A stretch of 22,680 nt of DNA. Source: JANNRR01 sp043736155 (lineage in GTDB: Bacteria; Pseudomonadota; Alphaproteobacteria; Rhodobacterales; Rhodobacteraceae). The stretch spans positions 1-22,680 of the forward strand of contig JAYTDA010000224.1 in assembly GCA_043736155.1 (NCBI GenBank). The letters are read 5' to 3'. Made by a program: the position numbers and the translations under genes. The notes beneath the pieces are model-generated. The model ran no database searches. It worked only from the letters and a program-made list of their open reading frames with translations, and was not told the origin of the DNA. Below are positions 14,884 through 21,875 of this stretch, piece by piece. The first letter of the stretch is position 1; the number at the start of each line of letters is the position of its first letter.

Positions 14884-15956
14884 GGCAGCAGCGCCACCGT
14901 GCGTTTTTCATGTGCCGACCGGGCAGCGCTATCGACGATGCGTTGGCCCAGCAGGCTGACTTCGGGGTCCAGTGGCCCCCTCACCGGTTCGCCCCGGGCG
15001 ATGCAGCCCAGCACATAGTCGATGGCGTTGCGCCGCCCCTCGGGCAACGGCTCTGCGGCGATCGGATGGGGTTCCGGCCGGGCACGGGTCTGCACCGTGA
15101 CATGGTCGGCATAGTCGCGGCTGATCATGGTGCCGTGGGTGCCGACAAAGCTGAACCCACAGTGCGGCTGCGGCTGGATGGTCCAGGGGTCGGTAAAGGT
15201 GCCCCAGCGGGTCTCCATCCGTGACAGGCCAGAGGCATAGCGGCAGACGGTGATCGAATGCTGGTCGACCTCGATCCCCGGGGTCTGATCGGTGGTACAG
15301 GTGACCTCGATGGGGGCAACGCCGCCCCGGTACCAGCTGCCAAGCGTTGCCCCATAGCCCAGATAATCCAGCAAGGAACCGCCACCCGAGGCCCGTCTGT
15401 ACCACCAGGACTGCGGCTTTTGCGCCTCGACCTCCGCAGGCGTCACGGCAACCTTGTCGGCCAGATGATACAGCGGCCCCCGGTTGCCGTCATAGAAATG
15501 CACCTCGGTCAGATCGCCGATCAAGCCCTGATCGATCAGCTTTTTCGCTGTGACATGGGCGGGTACCCAGGCCAGCGGCCAGTTGATCGCCAGCAGCTTG
15601 CCGGTGGCGGCGATTGCAGCAATCATCCGGCGGGCATCGGCGACAGAGGCGGCAAACGGCTTTTCGACCAGGACATGGCAGCCGTACCGCGCCAACCGCT
15701 CGGTATAGCTGGCATGGTCCGCCGTTGCGGCACACAGGATCGCCAGATCGGGCTTTGCCGCCTGCATGCATGCATCGAAATCGGTAAAGACCCGGTCTGG
15801 CGGGATGCCAAAAGTCCGGATCGCACCCGCCATCCGCGTGGGGTCAGGATCGAAAATCCCGGCAATCCCGGCATCCGGGTGATCCGCGACCTGCCGCAGC
15901 AGATCGCCGATATGCATGTGATCGAAACTGATCCCGACAATCCGAAATCCGGCCAT
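14880..15956 (-). CDS. Gfo/Idh/MocA family oxidoreductase (divergent nucleotide loop)
   Basis: This 358-residue oxidoreductase is the first gene of the operon. EKP with catalytic Lys is at 98-100 (HVLVEKPF). The C-terminal beta-sheet domain contains GGGSLLDYLGYGATLGSW and CGFSFVGTHGTM. The expected Rossmann glycine loop is replaced by GISFDHMHIG (8-17), so cofactor binding may differ from the sister protein. I chose ATG at 15956, where GGAGG lies seven bases upstream; the frame continues open to 16205, but that extension translates to IS3-type OrfA sequence, not to this enzyme. The ribosome site therefore sits inside transposase-derived DNA. It overlaps the following oxidoreductase gene by ATGA. 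Substrate unknown. Confidence 0.92.
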   Translation of the reverse strand: MAGFRIVGISFDHMHIGDLLRQVADHPDAGIAGIFDPDPTRMAGAIRTFGIPPDRVFTDFDACMQAAKPDLAILCAATADHASYTERLARYGCHVLVEKPFAASVADARRMIAAIAATGKLLAINWPLAWVPAHVTAKKLIDQGLIGDLTEVHFYDGNRGPLYHLADKVAVTPAEVEAQKPQSWWYRRASGGGSLLDYLGYGATLGSWYRGGVAPIEVTCTTDQTPGIEVDQHSITVCRYASGLSRMETRWGTFTDPWTIQPQPHCGFSFVGTHGTMISRDYADHVTVQTRARPEPHPIAAEPLPEGRRNAIDYVLGCIARGEPVRGPLDPEVSLLGQRIVDSAARSAHEKRTVALLP

Positions 15957-15959
15957 TCC

Positions 15960-16184
15960 CGTTCCTCCGCTTGACGCGCCACCTGCCCAATGCCGTTCAG
16001 TCTGGTGCGCAGGGTCCCGACCCGCGTGCGACCCCACATCCCAGTCCCGGAGCGCCGTGATCCGCTTGGAAAGCGCCGACATCCCGACACCCAGATCGCC
16101 AGCATTCTGTTGGCGTGTAAACCCGCTTTCTGGTGCACCGCGCACCGCATGTTCCAGAAATTCATCGGTTCTGCCGGTTCCCAT
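15960..16184 (-). pseudogene. IS3-family transposase OrfA remnant
   Basis: The minus-strand frame from 16184 reads MGTGRTDEFLEHAVR, then SGFTRQQNAGDLGVGMSALS and KRITALRDWDV. This matches the helix-turn-helix opening of IS3-type OrfA proteins (RTDEFRQDAVRIA…LTRKQVADDLGVGMSTLNKW). Similarity then fades and seems to continue in another frame ending AEEREW, which recalls the leucine-zipper end of OrfA. No OrfB follows. The remnant directly abuts the first gene of the oxidoreductase operon. It belongs to a different IS3 subgroup from the scar near 19 kb. Confidence 0.75.
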
Positions 16185-16303
16185 CGGACAACGCCGTTGT
16201 TGCATGACAGGCGGTCAGCAAGGCGACCCCCACGGTCTGGCTGCGGGCGGGCAAATCGTGCCTGGTTCCGGAAACATCAACGATCCCTTCGAACAATTGG
16301 AAA

Positions 16304-16327
16304 CGGGCGCCCATTTCTGAGCGCCCG
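16304..16327 (-). terminator. Candidate intrinsic terminator after the permease/binding-protein fusion
   Basis: The inverted repeat CGGGCGC-N10-GCGCCCG makes a 7-bp GC-only stem. On the minus strand it lies about 29 bases after the stop of the fused transporter gene and is followed by TTTCC, a weak T-tract. Its position and orientation fit the end of the former ABC transporter operon. Confidence 0.6.
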
Positions 16328-16355
16328 GGATCGACCTGAATCTTTGACCGGGGCG

Positions 16356-17477
16356 TTACATCTTGCCCCAGAGTGCCGCATAGGCTTCGCGGTAGCCGTT
16401 TTGCGGATCAAACTGGGTGCTGTCACCAGAGGCCGCAAGGCCGTCTTCGGTCACCAGCGCCGGGGCGGTGATGTACCCAGAGCAGGTTTCGCCTGACACA
16501 GCCCGGTTCAGTTCGTCAACCAACTGCCAGCCCTGCAGGTTCAAAGGTTCGGCGACGGTAATGGCCTGAAACTGGCCCGAACGGATGCGCTGAAACGCCG
16601 CCTCGGAACCGTCACCCGCAGAACCCGCTTTGGGAGAGCCGTTGCCGTCAACGCCGGCGGCTGCAAGCGCCGGACCCATGAAGTCGAAATAGAAATCGTT
16701 GATCGCCAGCGAATGGGTCCATTTGTCGCCGTAGGTTTGCAGCAGCGAGGTTGTCAAAGTGCCCGAGGCGACAAAGGCCCCCACCACGAATTTGCGGGTC
16801 GGAATGCCATTCAGTTCGGCGGCTTTCTGGTTGGCACCGATGGCGTAAAGATAGCGGCCAACCGGGGTGAATTCCAACACCACCCACAGGATCAGACTGA
16901 TCGCCAACACATAAGATCCGGTGATCGGCAGGCCCAGCACCCACTTGCCGCTCAGCAGGTAGAAACTGGGATCCAGCGCGCCCACCACCTGCCGGCCGCC
17001 CGAGTGCCAAAGCGCAATCGCATAAAGCACGGTGCCGGTGCCAAGCGTGGCAATGAAGGCGTCGATCCTGGCGACCTCGACAAGGATGCCGTTCAACACC
17101 CCGGTCACCGCGCCAAGGGCGATGACGATGATCACCGCCAGCGGCCAGGGAAACCCGTAATTGACCTGAAAGGAGATGGCCAGAATGTGCCACAGCACAA
17201 TGCCATAGCCGACCGTCAGATCGATCCGTCCGGCAACCATCGGGATCATCGCGGCCAAGGACAGCATGGCAATGATGGATTTATCCGACAGGATCGCCCG
17301 CAGGTTCAGCACGGTCGGAAAGGTATTCGGCAGCAGCACCGAGAACAGCAGGATCAGAAAAACCGTCAGGATCACCAGGCCGTAGACCGGCGCAAGCCGG
17401 ATCAGCTTTTGCACCCGTGTCAGCCCCGCCAGTTCGTCGCGGGTCGGTTCAAGCGCCTCCGATTGGATCGAGTTCAT
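16356..17477 (-). CDS. Chimeric gene: CUT2 sugar ABC permease N-part fused in frame to sugar-binding protein C-part
   Basis: The 373-residue product joins two genes. Residues 1-242 are an RbsC-like inner-membrane permease, with helices from about 30, 67, 112, 143 and 187 and the ATPase-coupling segment AAELNGIPTRKFVVGAFVASG. From about 245 the sequence becomes the C-terminal lobe of a periplasmic sugar-binding protein (LLQTYGDKWTHSLAINDFYFDF, GDGSEAAFQRIRSGQ, AEPLNLQGWQLVDELNRA) and ends naturally. The junction is near 16742-16752. The permease has lost its last helices, and the binding protein its signal peptide and N-lobe. An internal deletion of roughly 1 kb is the simplest cause. The frame is open, but transport function is not expected. 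It begins 15 bp after the true end of the ATPase pseudogene. Confidence 0.88.
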   Translation of the reverse strand: MNSIQSEALEPTRDELAGLTRVQKLIRLAPVYGLVILTVFLILLFSVLLPNTFPTVLNLRAILSDKSIIAMLSLAAMIPMVAGRIDLTVGYGIVLWHILAISFQVNYGFPWPLAVIIVIALGAVTGVLNGILVEVARIDAFIATLGTGTVLYAIALWHSGGRQVVGALDPSFYLLSGKWVLGLPITGSYVLAISLILWVVLEFTPVGRYLYAIGANQKAAELNGIPTRKFVVGAFVASGTLTTSLLQTYGDKWTHSLAINDFYFDFMGPALAAAGVDGNGSPKAGSAGDGSEAAFQRIRSGQFQAITVAEPLNLQGWQLVDELNRAVSGETCSGYITAPALVTEDGLAASGDSTQFDPQNGYREAYAALWGKM

Positions 17478-17492
17478 GGCGATCTTCTTTGC

Positions 17493-18687
17493 CTATACGG
17501 CTTCATCACCGGCCGAAGCGGCCTGGATCAGCGTTTCGGTGGAAAGGGCGACGCCGCGAAGTTCATCCACAACCCGGCCCCGGCTGAAGACAATGGCGCG
17601 GTGGCAGATCGTCGCGACTTCTTCGAAATCGGTCGACACGATCAGCACCCCGATGCCCGAGGCAAGCGCCTGAAACAGCAGGTGTAAATCTCGGCCTTGG
17701 CACCGACATCGACACCCGCCGTCGGATCTTCGGCGATCAGCAGACGCCTGCCGGTGTCCAGCCAGCGGCCAACAACCACTTTTTGCTGATTGCCGCCCGA
17801 CAGCGCCTCGATCGCCAGCGTCGGATCGTTTGGTACCAGACCCACGCGGGCACCAAGATCGCTGGCCAGGGCATTTTCCGTCTTTGGTGCCATAAAGGAG
17901 GCCAGTCTGCGGCCGGTGGCGGACGGGTTGAGAAAGGTATTCTCGCGGATGCTCAGCGTCGGGGCCACCGATTCAACAACCCGGTCGCGCGCCACAAAAC
18001 CAATGCCCGACTTCATCGCGCCGCGCGGCGAAGTCAGGTCCGGTGCGACGCCGTCCAGCGTCACGACACCGGTGTGTTTTTCCAGACCAAACAACGCGCG
18101 GCCGATTTCCTCGTGCCCGGCACCGCGCAGGCCGACAAGGCCGACCATCTCGCCGCGACGGATGCAGAAATCAAGCGGCCCGGCCTTGCGGGTCGCCAAA
18201 GCGGTTGCGCTCAGCAGTTCCGGGCCGTCCTGAGCCTCTGGCCGCGCAATCTCACGGGCTTTGCGGCCAACGATCAGGCTGACCAGATCTTCTGCATTGG
18301 TAGGGTCCTTGTCGCGCATCCCGACCAGCTGACCGACGCGCAGAACCGCCACGCGGTCCGAGAGCTGGAACACCTCGTCCAGCCGGTCCGACACATCGAT
18401 CATGCCCACACCCTTGGCCCGAAGCGGACGCAGGGCGGCGAACAGACGTTTCACCTCATCGGCAGGCAGGCTGGCGGTGGGTTCGTCCAGCACCAGAAAG
18501 TCGCATTCAACCGCCAGGGCACGGGCGATGGCGACCAGCGACTTTTCGGTAGCGATACACCACGCAAAGCCGTGGTGCCACCAAAGCTCTTGATGATCGA
18601 GTCAAAGAACAAGCCATCATTGTTCGGCGCTGTTCGCCTTTCCCACCCGCTCCGGCCCTCCTCCAGGGTTACCGGTAACGCCGCCAC
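17493..18687 (-). pseudogene. Sugar ABC transporter ATPase (RbsA/MglA type), inactivated
   Basis: This remnant of a two-cassette sugar ABC ATPase has at least three lesions. (a) Near 18549-18553, GGTTALRGVSL runs straight into KSLVAIARALAVECDFLVL in another frame, so the first Walker A and Q-loop region (about 110 codons) is deleted. (b) In the surviving part of cassette one the H-loop reads MIDVSDRLDEV where MIYVSHRLDEV is usual, so the catalytic His became Asp. (c) Near 17683 a single-base loss after AKAEIY shifts the frame; the correct C-terminus (LLFQALASGIGVLIVSTDFEE…) resumes in the next frame and stops at TAG 17495-17493. The second cassette still has GLRGAGHEEIGRALFG and LSGGNQQKVVVGRWL. 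No good start codon is seen; the GTG at 18687 lies upstream of the operator-like palindrome. Confidence 0.88.
18668..18679. promoter_or_regulatory. LacI-type operator palindrome GTTACCGGTAAC
   Basis: This perfect 12-bp palindrome with a central CG is the shape preferred by LacI/GntR-group repressors. It lies between the ATPase pseudogene and the divergent LacI-family remnant at 18781, where the repressor of a sugar uptake operon would bind. A GGAGGAGGG purine run follows on the minus strand. Confidence 0.6.
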
Positions 18688-18688
18688 T

Positions 18689-18717
18689 CTTCGGGCAATT
18701 TCAACTTATGCCCGAAG
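18689..18717. repeat. 9-bp inverted repeat with 11-bp spacer in the divergent promoter
   Basis: CTTCGGGCA and TGCCCGAAG form a perfect 9-bp inverted repeat separated by 11 AT-rich bases. It lies ten bases from the operator palindrome. It may be a second operator or a hairpin of the former ABC operon leader. Confidence 0.6.
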
Positions 18718-18780
18718 TGAAGGTATCGATAACATATCGGAACACTTGCGTTGATCCGCGCGCATCGTCTCACTGATCTG

Positions 18781-18891
18781 ATGACAAAACGCGTAAATCC
18801 CGGCCTGGAGGACATTGTCCACAACGCGGGTGTTTCCAAAATGACGGTCAGCCGGGTTTTGCGTGGTGCCGCAGGTGGTTGTAGAAGGTGA
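18781..18891 (+). pseudogene. LacI-family transcriptional regulator, truncated after the DNA-binding helices
   Basis: The 36-codon frame reads MTKRVNPGLEDIVHNAGVSK then MTVSRVLRG. This is the N-terminal helix-turn-helix and hinge approach of a LacI-family repressor (about residues 1-29). After RVLRG the sequence passes into IS3 transposase DNA and stops at TGA 18889. The whole sugar-binding domain (about 300 residues) is missing. It faces away from the ABC transporter remnant, the classic arrangement for a local sugar-responsive repressor. Confidence 0.85.
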
Positions 18892-19024
18892 TGCAGCGCC
18901 CGACGCCGGCTTTGGCCTGCGACCCGGTTTCCGATGTGTGCAGCTAGACACATTCATATTTCAGTGACCGCCAGTGACGCGACATGTCGAGGGCACGAAC
19001 GCCATTGATGGTGTGGATGGCTCC
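18863..19024 (-). pseudogene. IS3-family transposase OrfB, C-terminal fragment
   Basis: The minus strand reads INGVRALDMSRHWRSLKYEC, then LHTSETGSQAKAGVGRCITF and YNHLR, which corresponds to the end of the IS3 integrase catalytic domain (…LWRSLKYECVYLHAWETG…GRWxxFYNHxRPH). The usual Tyr codon after ECV is TAG (18946-18944), a point-mutation stop. The rest of the DDE domain is missing and the extreme C-terminus is replaced by LacI-gene DNA. Confidence 0.78.
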
Positions 19025-19105
19025 TTGGCCCGGGGTGAACGACAATTCCGTTATGGCGCAACGCGACGCCGGAAACAGGAGCCATCCACACCACCAATGG
19101 CGTTC
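18997..19105. repeat. 29-bp near-perfect inverted repeat (foldback) inside the IS scar
   Basis: The arms at 18997-19025 and 19077-19105 match at 28 of 29 bases in opposite orientation, around a 51-bp spacer. The left arm is part of the OrfB fragment; the right arm touches the end of OrfA. The whole could form a large cruciform or RNA hairpin. No obvious target-site duplication flanks it. Confidence 0.9.
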
Positions 19106-19114
19106 CAATGCCTC

Positions 19115-19425
19115 ATCACTCCCCGGTCCAGGGCTTGAGCTTTCTGGACAAAAATCGTTGGCGACGGCCAGTTCTCCGATCTTGGCATCCAGGCCCCGGA
19201 CCGTGTCCTCGGCGATCTCGGCGATCTCGGCGGCAGCAGCCGCTTTGCCGCCCTGCTCAAGGATGTCCTCAGCGCCGTCCAGCAGCGCCTATTTCCACTG
19301 ATGGATCATCGTCGGATGCACCTCATAACCGGCCACCAGTTCCGACACGGTGCGTTCGCCCTTCAGCGCCTCCAACGCCACCCGCGCCTTGCACGCCGCG
19401 TCGTGGTTCCTGCGTTTCGACAAGT
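19115..19425 (-). pseudogene. IS3-family transposase OrfA, broken
   Basis: From a TTG at 19425 (GAGGAG upstream) the minus strand reads LSKRRNHDAACKARVALEAL then KGERTVSELVAGYEVHPTMI and HQWK, the helix-turn-helix start of an IS3 OrfA. It meets TAG at 19291-19289 in place of a Lys/Gln codon, then continues ALLDGAEDILEQGGK and IGELAVANDF. A one-base loss near 19150 shifts the frame before the usual end (SRKLKPWTG). The start codon may also have mutated from ATG. Confidence 0.85.
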
Positions 19426-19573
19426 TCTGTTCTCCTCGTTCTTGGAAACCAGCAGACGTCAGATCGTAGCTTCCGCCACTGCCCGATTTTCGGGGGGTAG
19501 CTCAGTGGGCCACAATCTGACGCGCGTTGCAGGGCTTTCCCCAAGAATTAGCGGCACGGCGCGGCCCGCCCGC

Positions 19574-21421
19574 TCAGACCTGTTGCGGCACGATCCGCAG
19601 CGCCCGCAACGCATTGAGGATCACCGCCACATCGATCGCCTCTTGCAACAGCGCGCCCTGCACCGGCGAAAGATAGCCAAAGGCCGCCGCGATCATGCCC
19701 GCAAAAGACAGCCCGATCCCGGCGTAAACGCTTTGCAGCGCAATCGCGCGCGACCGTTGCGCGATGTCCATGCCCGGCAGCAGCCGGTCAAGCCGGTCCA
19801 CCAGCAGCACCACATCGGCGGCCTCGGCACTGGCCGCTGCACCGCGCGCGCCCATCGCCACCCCCAGGTCGGCGGCGGCAAGGGCCGGCGCGTCGTTCAC
19901 CCCATCTCCCACCATCATCACCAGGCCGGATTTGCGTTCATCCAGCACCAACTGCACTTTCTGATCCGGTTTCAGATCGGCCCGCACGGCATCAAGGCCA
20001 AGCCCTTGGGTCACCGCCTGTGCCACCGCCTGCCGATCCCCGGTTGCCAGCACGATGCGGGCAACGCCCAGCCGCCGCAACCCGGCCAGAAACGCCGCCG
20101 TCCCGGCCCGCAGCCTATCCGCCATCACCATGCGTCCTGCCAACCGACCATCGACCCCCAGGGCGACGACCACAGACCCCGCCGCGCGCGCCGCATCGGC
20201 ACCCACAGCCTGCGCCACCTGCGCCATCACGAAATCTGCGCCCCCCACCACCACCTTGCGCCCGTCAATCCGGCCCGACACCCCTTCGCCCGGCGTTTCA
20301 ATGACCGCCTCGGGCAATGCCAGCACCAGACCGCGCGCCTTGGCCGCCGCGACAATCGCCTGTGCGATGGGATGTTTGGATATCTGATCGAGCGAGGCTG
20401 CCAGCCGCAGCACCTCGGCCTCGCTGAACCCTTCAAATACCTCAATCGCCACGATTTGCGGGCGTCCGTCGGTCAGGGTGCCGGTCTTGTCCAGGATCAG
20501 CGTGCGCACCCCCGCCAACGCCTCCAGCGCCGACGCCCCCTTGATCAGCACGCCATATTTCGCCGCCCGCGATAACCCCGCCACCAGTGCCACCGGCACT
20601 GCCAGGATCAAAGGGCAGGGCGTTGCCACCACCAGCACCGCCACCGCCCGGATCGGATCGCCAGTAAACCACCAGGCGGCAAAGGCCAGCACGACCGTCA
20701 CCGCCAGAAACAGCAGCGCATAGCGGTCGGCCAGCCGCGACATCGGCGCCTTGGATTTCTGCGCCGCTTCAACCAGCCGGACGATCCCGGCATAGGTGCT
20801 TCGATCCGCCGGGTGTGTTGCGGTCAGATCGAACGCCTCGCCCGCATTGGTGGCCCCGCTCATCACCGCGTCGCCCGGCCCCAGCCGCACCGGCATCGCC
20901 TCGCCGGTCAGGGCAGACTGATCCATTACCGCGCTCCCGGCGGCCACTGTGCCATCCACCGGGGCGACATCGCCCTGGCGGATCAGCAGCCGGTCGCCGG
21001 GGGTGATCGCCTCCAGAGCAATTTCTGCCAACGCACCGTTTTGATGCCGCAGGGCCGTGCGCGGCACCCGGCCCAGCAGATCGCGCATCTCGCGCCGGGC
21101 GCGGCCTTCGGCAAAACGTTCCAGAAACGTGCCGCCGGAATACATCATCGCCACCACCACGGCGGCCAGATACTCGCCAAAGATCAGCGCGGCCGACATT
21201 GACAGCGCGGCCACGATATCTAGCCCAACCTCGCCCCGCCACAAACTGCGCATGATTTCGACCAGCAGCGCCAGCAGCACGGGGATCGTCACCGCCAGCC
21301 AGACCCAGCCTGCCAGATCGGCGCGACCGGTCAGCCATGCGATAATGCCGACCCCAAGCCCGGTGGCAGCCAGCCCGAGCAAGAGCTTTGAGAAATCAGG
21401 GGACGGCGCGTCTGCTGGCAT
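19574..21421 (-). CDS. Heavy-metal-translocating P1B-type ATPase with TPC motif
   Basis: This 615-residue inner-membrane metal exporter carries the actuator loop ALTGEAMPV (TGE at 172-174), the phosphorylation motif DKTGTLT (D311), the nucleotide-domain SKHPIAQA (HP 350-351) and the hinge GDGVNDAPALAAADLG. The metal-site helix reads VVATPCPLILAVP, so the common CPC is TPC (267-269). The last helix has QEAIDVAVILNALRAL with a membrane Asp. There is no N-terminal Cys-x-x-Cys metal-binding domain. TPC-type pumps have been linked to nickel/iron or other divalent metals; the metal here is not certain. ATG at 21421 is chosen because AAGGA is eight bases upstream; ATG at 21430 is the alternative. 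An FNR-like box about 80 bp upstream suggests oxygen-dependent control. Confidence 0.93.
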   Translation of the reverse strand: MPADAPSPDFSKLLLGLAATGLGVGIIAWLTGRADLAGWVWLAVTIPVLLALLVEIMRSLWRGEVGLDIVAALSMSAALIFGEYLAAVVVAMMYSGGTFLERFAEGRARREMRDLLGRVPRTALRHQNGALAEIALEAITPGDRLLIRQGDVAPVDGTVAAGSAVMDQSALTGEAMPVRLGPGDAVMSGATNAGEAFDLTATHPADRSTYAGIVRLVEAAQKSKAPMSRLADRYALLFLAVTVVLAFAAWWFTGDPIRAVAVLVVATPCPLILAVPVALVAGLSRAAKYGVLIKGASALEALAGVRTLILDKTGTLTDGRPQIVAIEVFEGFSEAEVLRLAASLDQISKHPIAQAIVAAAKARGLVLALPEAVIETPGEGVSGRIDGRKVVVGGADFVMAQVAQAVGADAARAAGSVVVALGVDGRLAGRMVMADRLRAGTAAFLAGLRRLGVARIVLATGDRQAVAQAVTQGLGLDAVRADLKPDQKVQLVLDERKSGLVMMVGDGVNDAPALAAADLGVAMGARGAAASAEAADVVLLVDRLDRLLPGMDIAQRSRAIALQSVYAGIGLSFAGMIAAAFGYLSPVQGALLQEAIDVAVILNALRALRIVPQQV

Positions 21422-21875
21422 CGGGGGCATCCTTGGCGGTGGAGGGTGGCCACCGGGGCCGCACATTGCTTTGGCAATAGGGTCTGGAAAGCGCTGCGAC
21501 CATGATGTGCATCAAGTTCCGGCGTTGGAACCCTGATATTTTCGAGATGTCAGACGTGGGACAACTGTTGCAACGGCCCAGCGCCGCATGGGCCGAAACC
21601 GGGTTTCCCGGACGACAGGCGTGATCGGTTTGCCGGCAAACCAAAAGCCGCCCGGCAGCCCCGCTGTGTCAGCCAGCGCCACCGCCCTGACCACATGGGC
21701 GGAGCGGCGACAAGCCGATGGGCTGACCGATCTGCAGCGGGCCGCGCAAGTTCCACACTGAGCCCGCATTCTGGCGAAACTGAGCGTAGCAGTAGCCCGG
21801 TTACCTTGCGCCAGATCAGGGACAGGCCGCTGATCATGGCGCATGACTGATCCCGAACCTGCCGGAGTAGCGCAG
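21422..21875. other. Divergent intergenic region
   Basis: This 454-bp region lies between the P-type ATPase (minus) and the MgtC/DUF4010 gene (plus). It contains the FNR-like box at 21502-21515. Short plus-strand frames between 21530 and 21765 have no recognisable similarity, ribosome site or consistent start, so I call no gene. No hairpin or repeat stands out. Confidence 0.5.
21502..21515. promoter_or_regulatory. FNR/FnrL/FixK-type box
   Basis: ATGATGTGCATCAA matches the TTGAT-N4-ATCAA consensus at nine of ten fixed bases. Its centre is about 87 bp upstream of the P-type ATPase start codon and about 370 bp from the divergent gene, so the pump is the likely target. This is the binding site of anaerobic Crp/FNR-family regulators in Rhodobacteraceae. 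Confidence 0.7.

Larger units (their letters stand above)
18863..19504 (-). mobile_element. Scar of an IS3-family insertion sequence
   Basis: Minus-strand remains of one IS3-type element appear in the proper order: a possible terminal end (TGAGCTACCCCCCG, at 19504-19491), a broken OrfA (19425-19115), a rearranged middle with a 29-bp foldback, and the end of OrfB (about 19024-18863). The element is under half normal length. Its lower boundary is fused to the truncated LacI gene, so a deletion starting in the IS probably removed the rest of that gene. Confidence 0.75.

Noticed and set aside
15957..16205. N-terminal extension of the first Gfo/Idh enzyme
   Set aside because: The extension translates to IS3 OrfA-like sequence and the enzyme's own beta-strand start (FRIVGIS) follows directly after ATG 15956.
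19491..19530. GGGGGGTAGCTCAGTGGG looks like the 5' end and A-box of a tRNA gene
   Set aside because: No anticodon arm, T-loop (GGTTCGAATCC-like) or matching acceptor strand follows. The same bases read on the minus strand fit the end of the IS3 scar (TGAGCTACCCCCCG).
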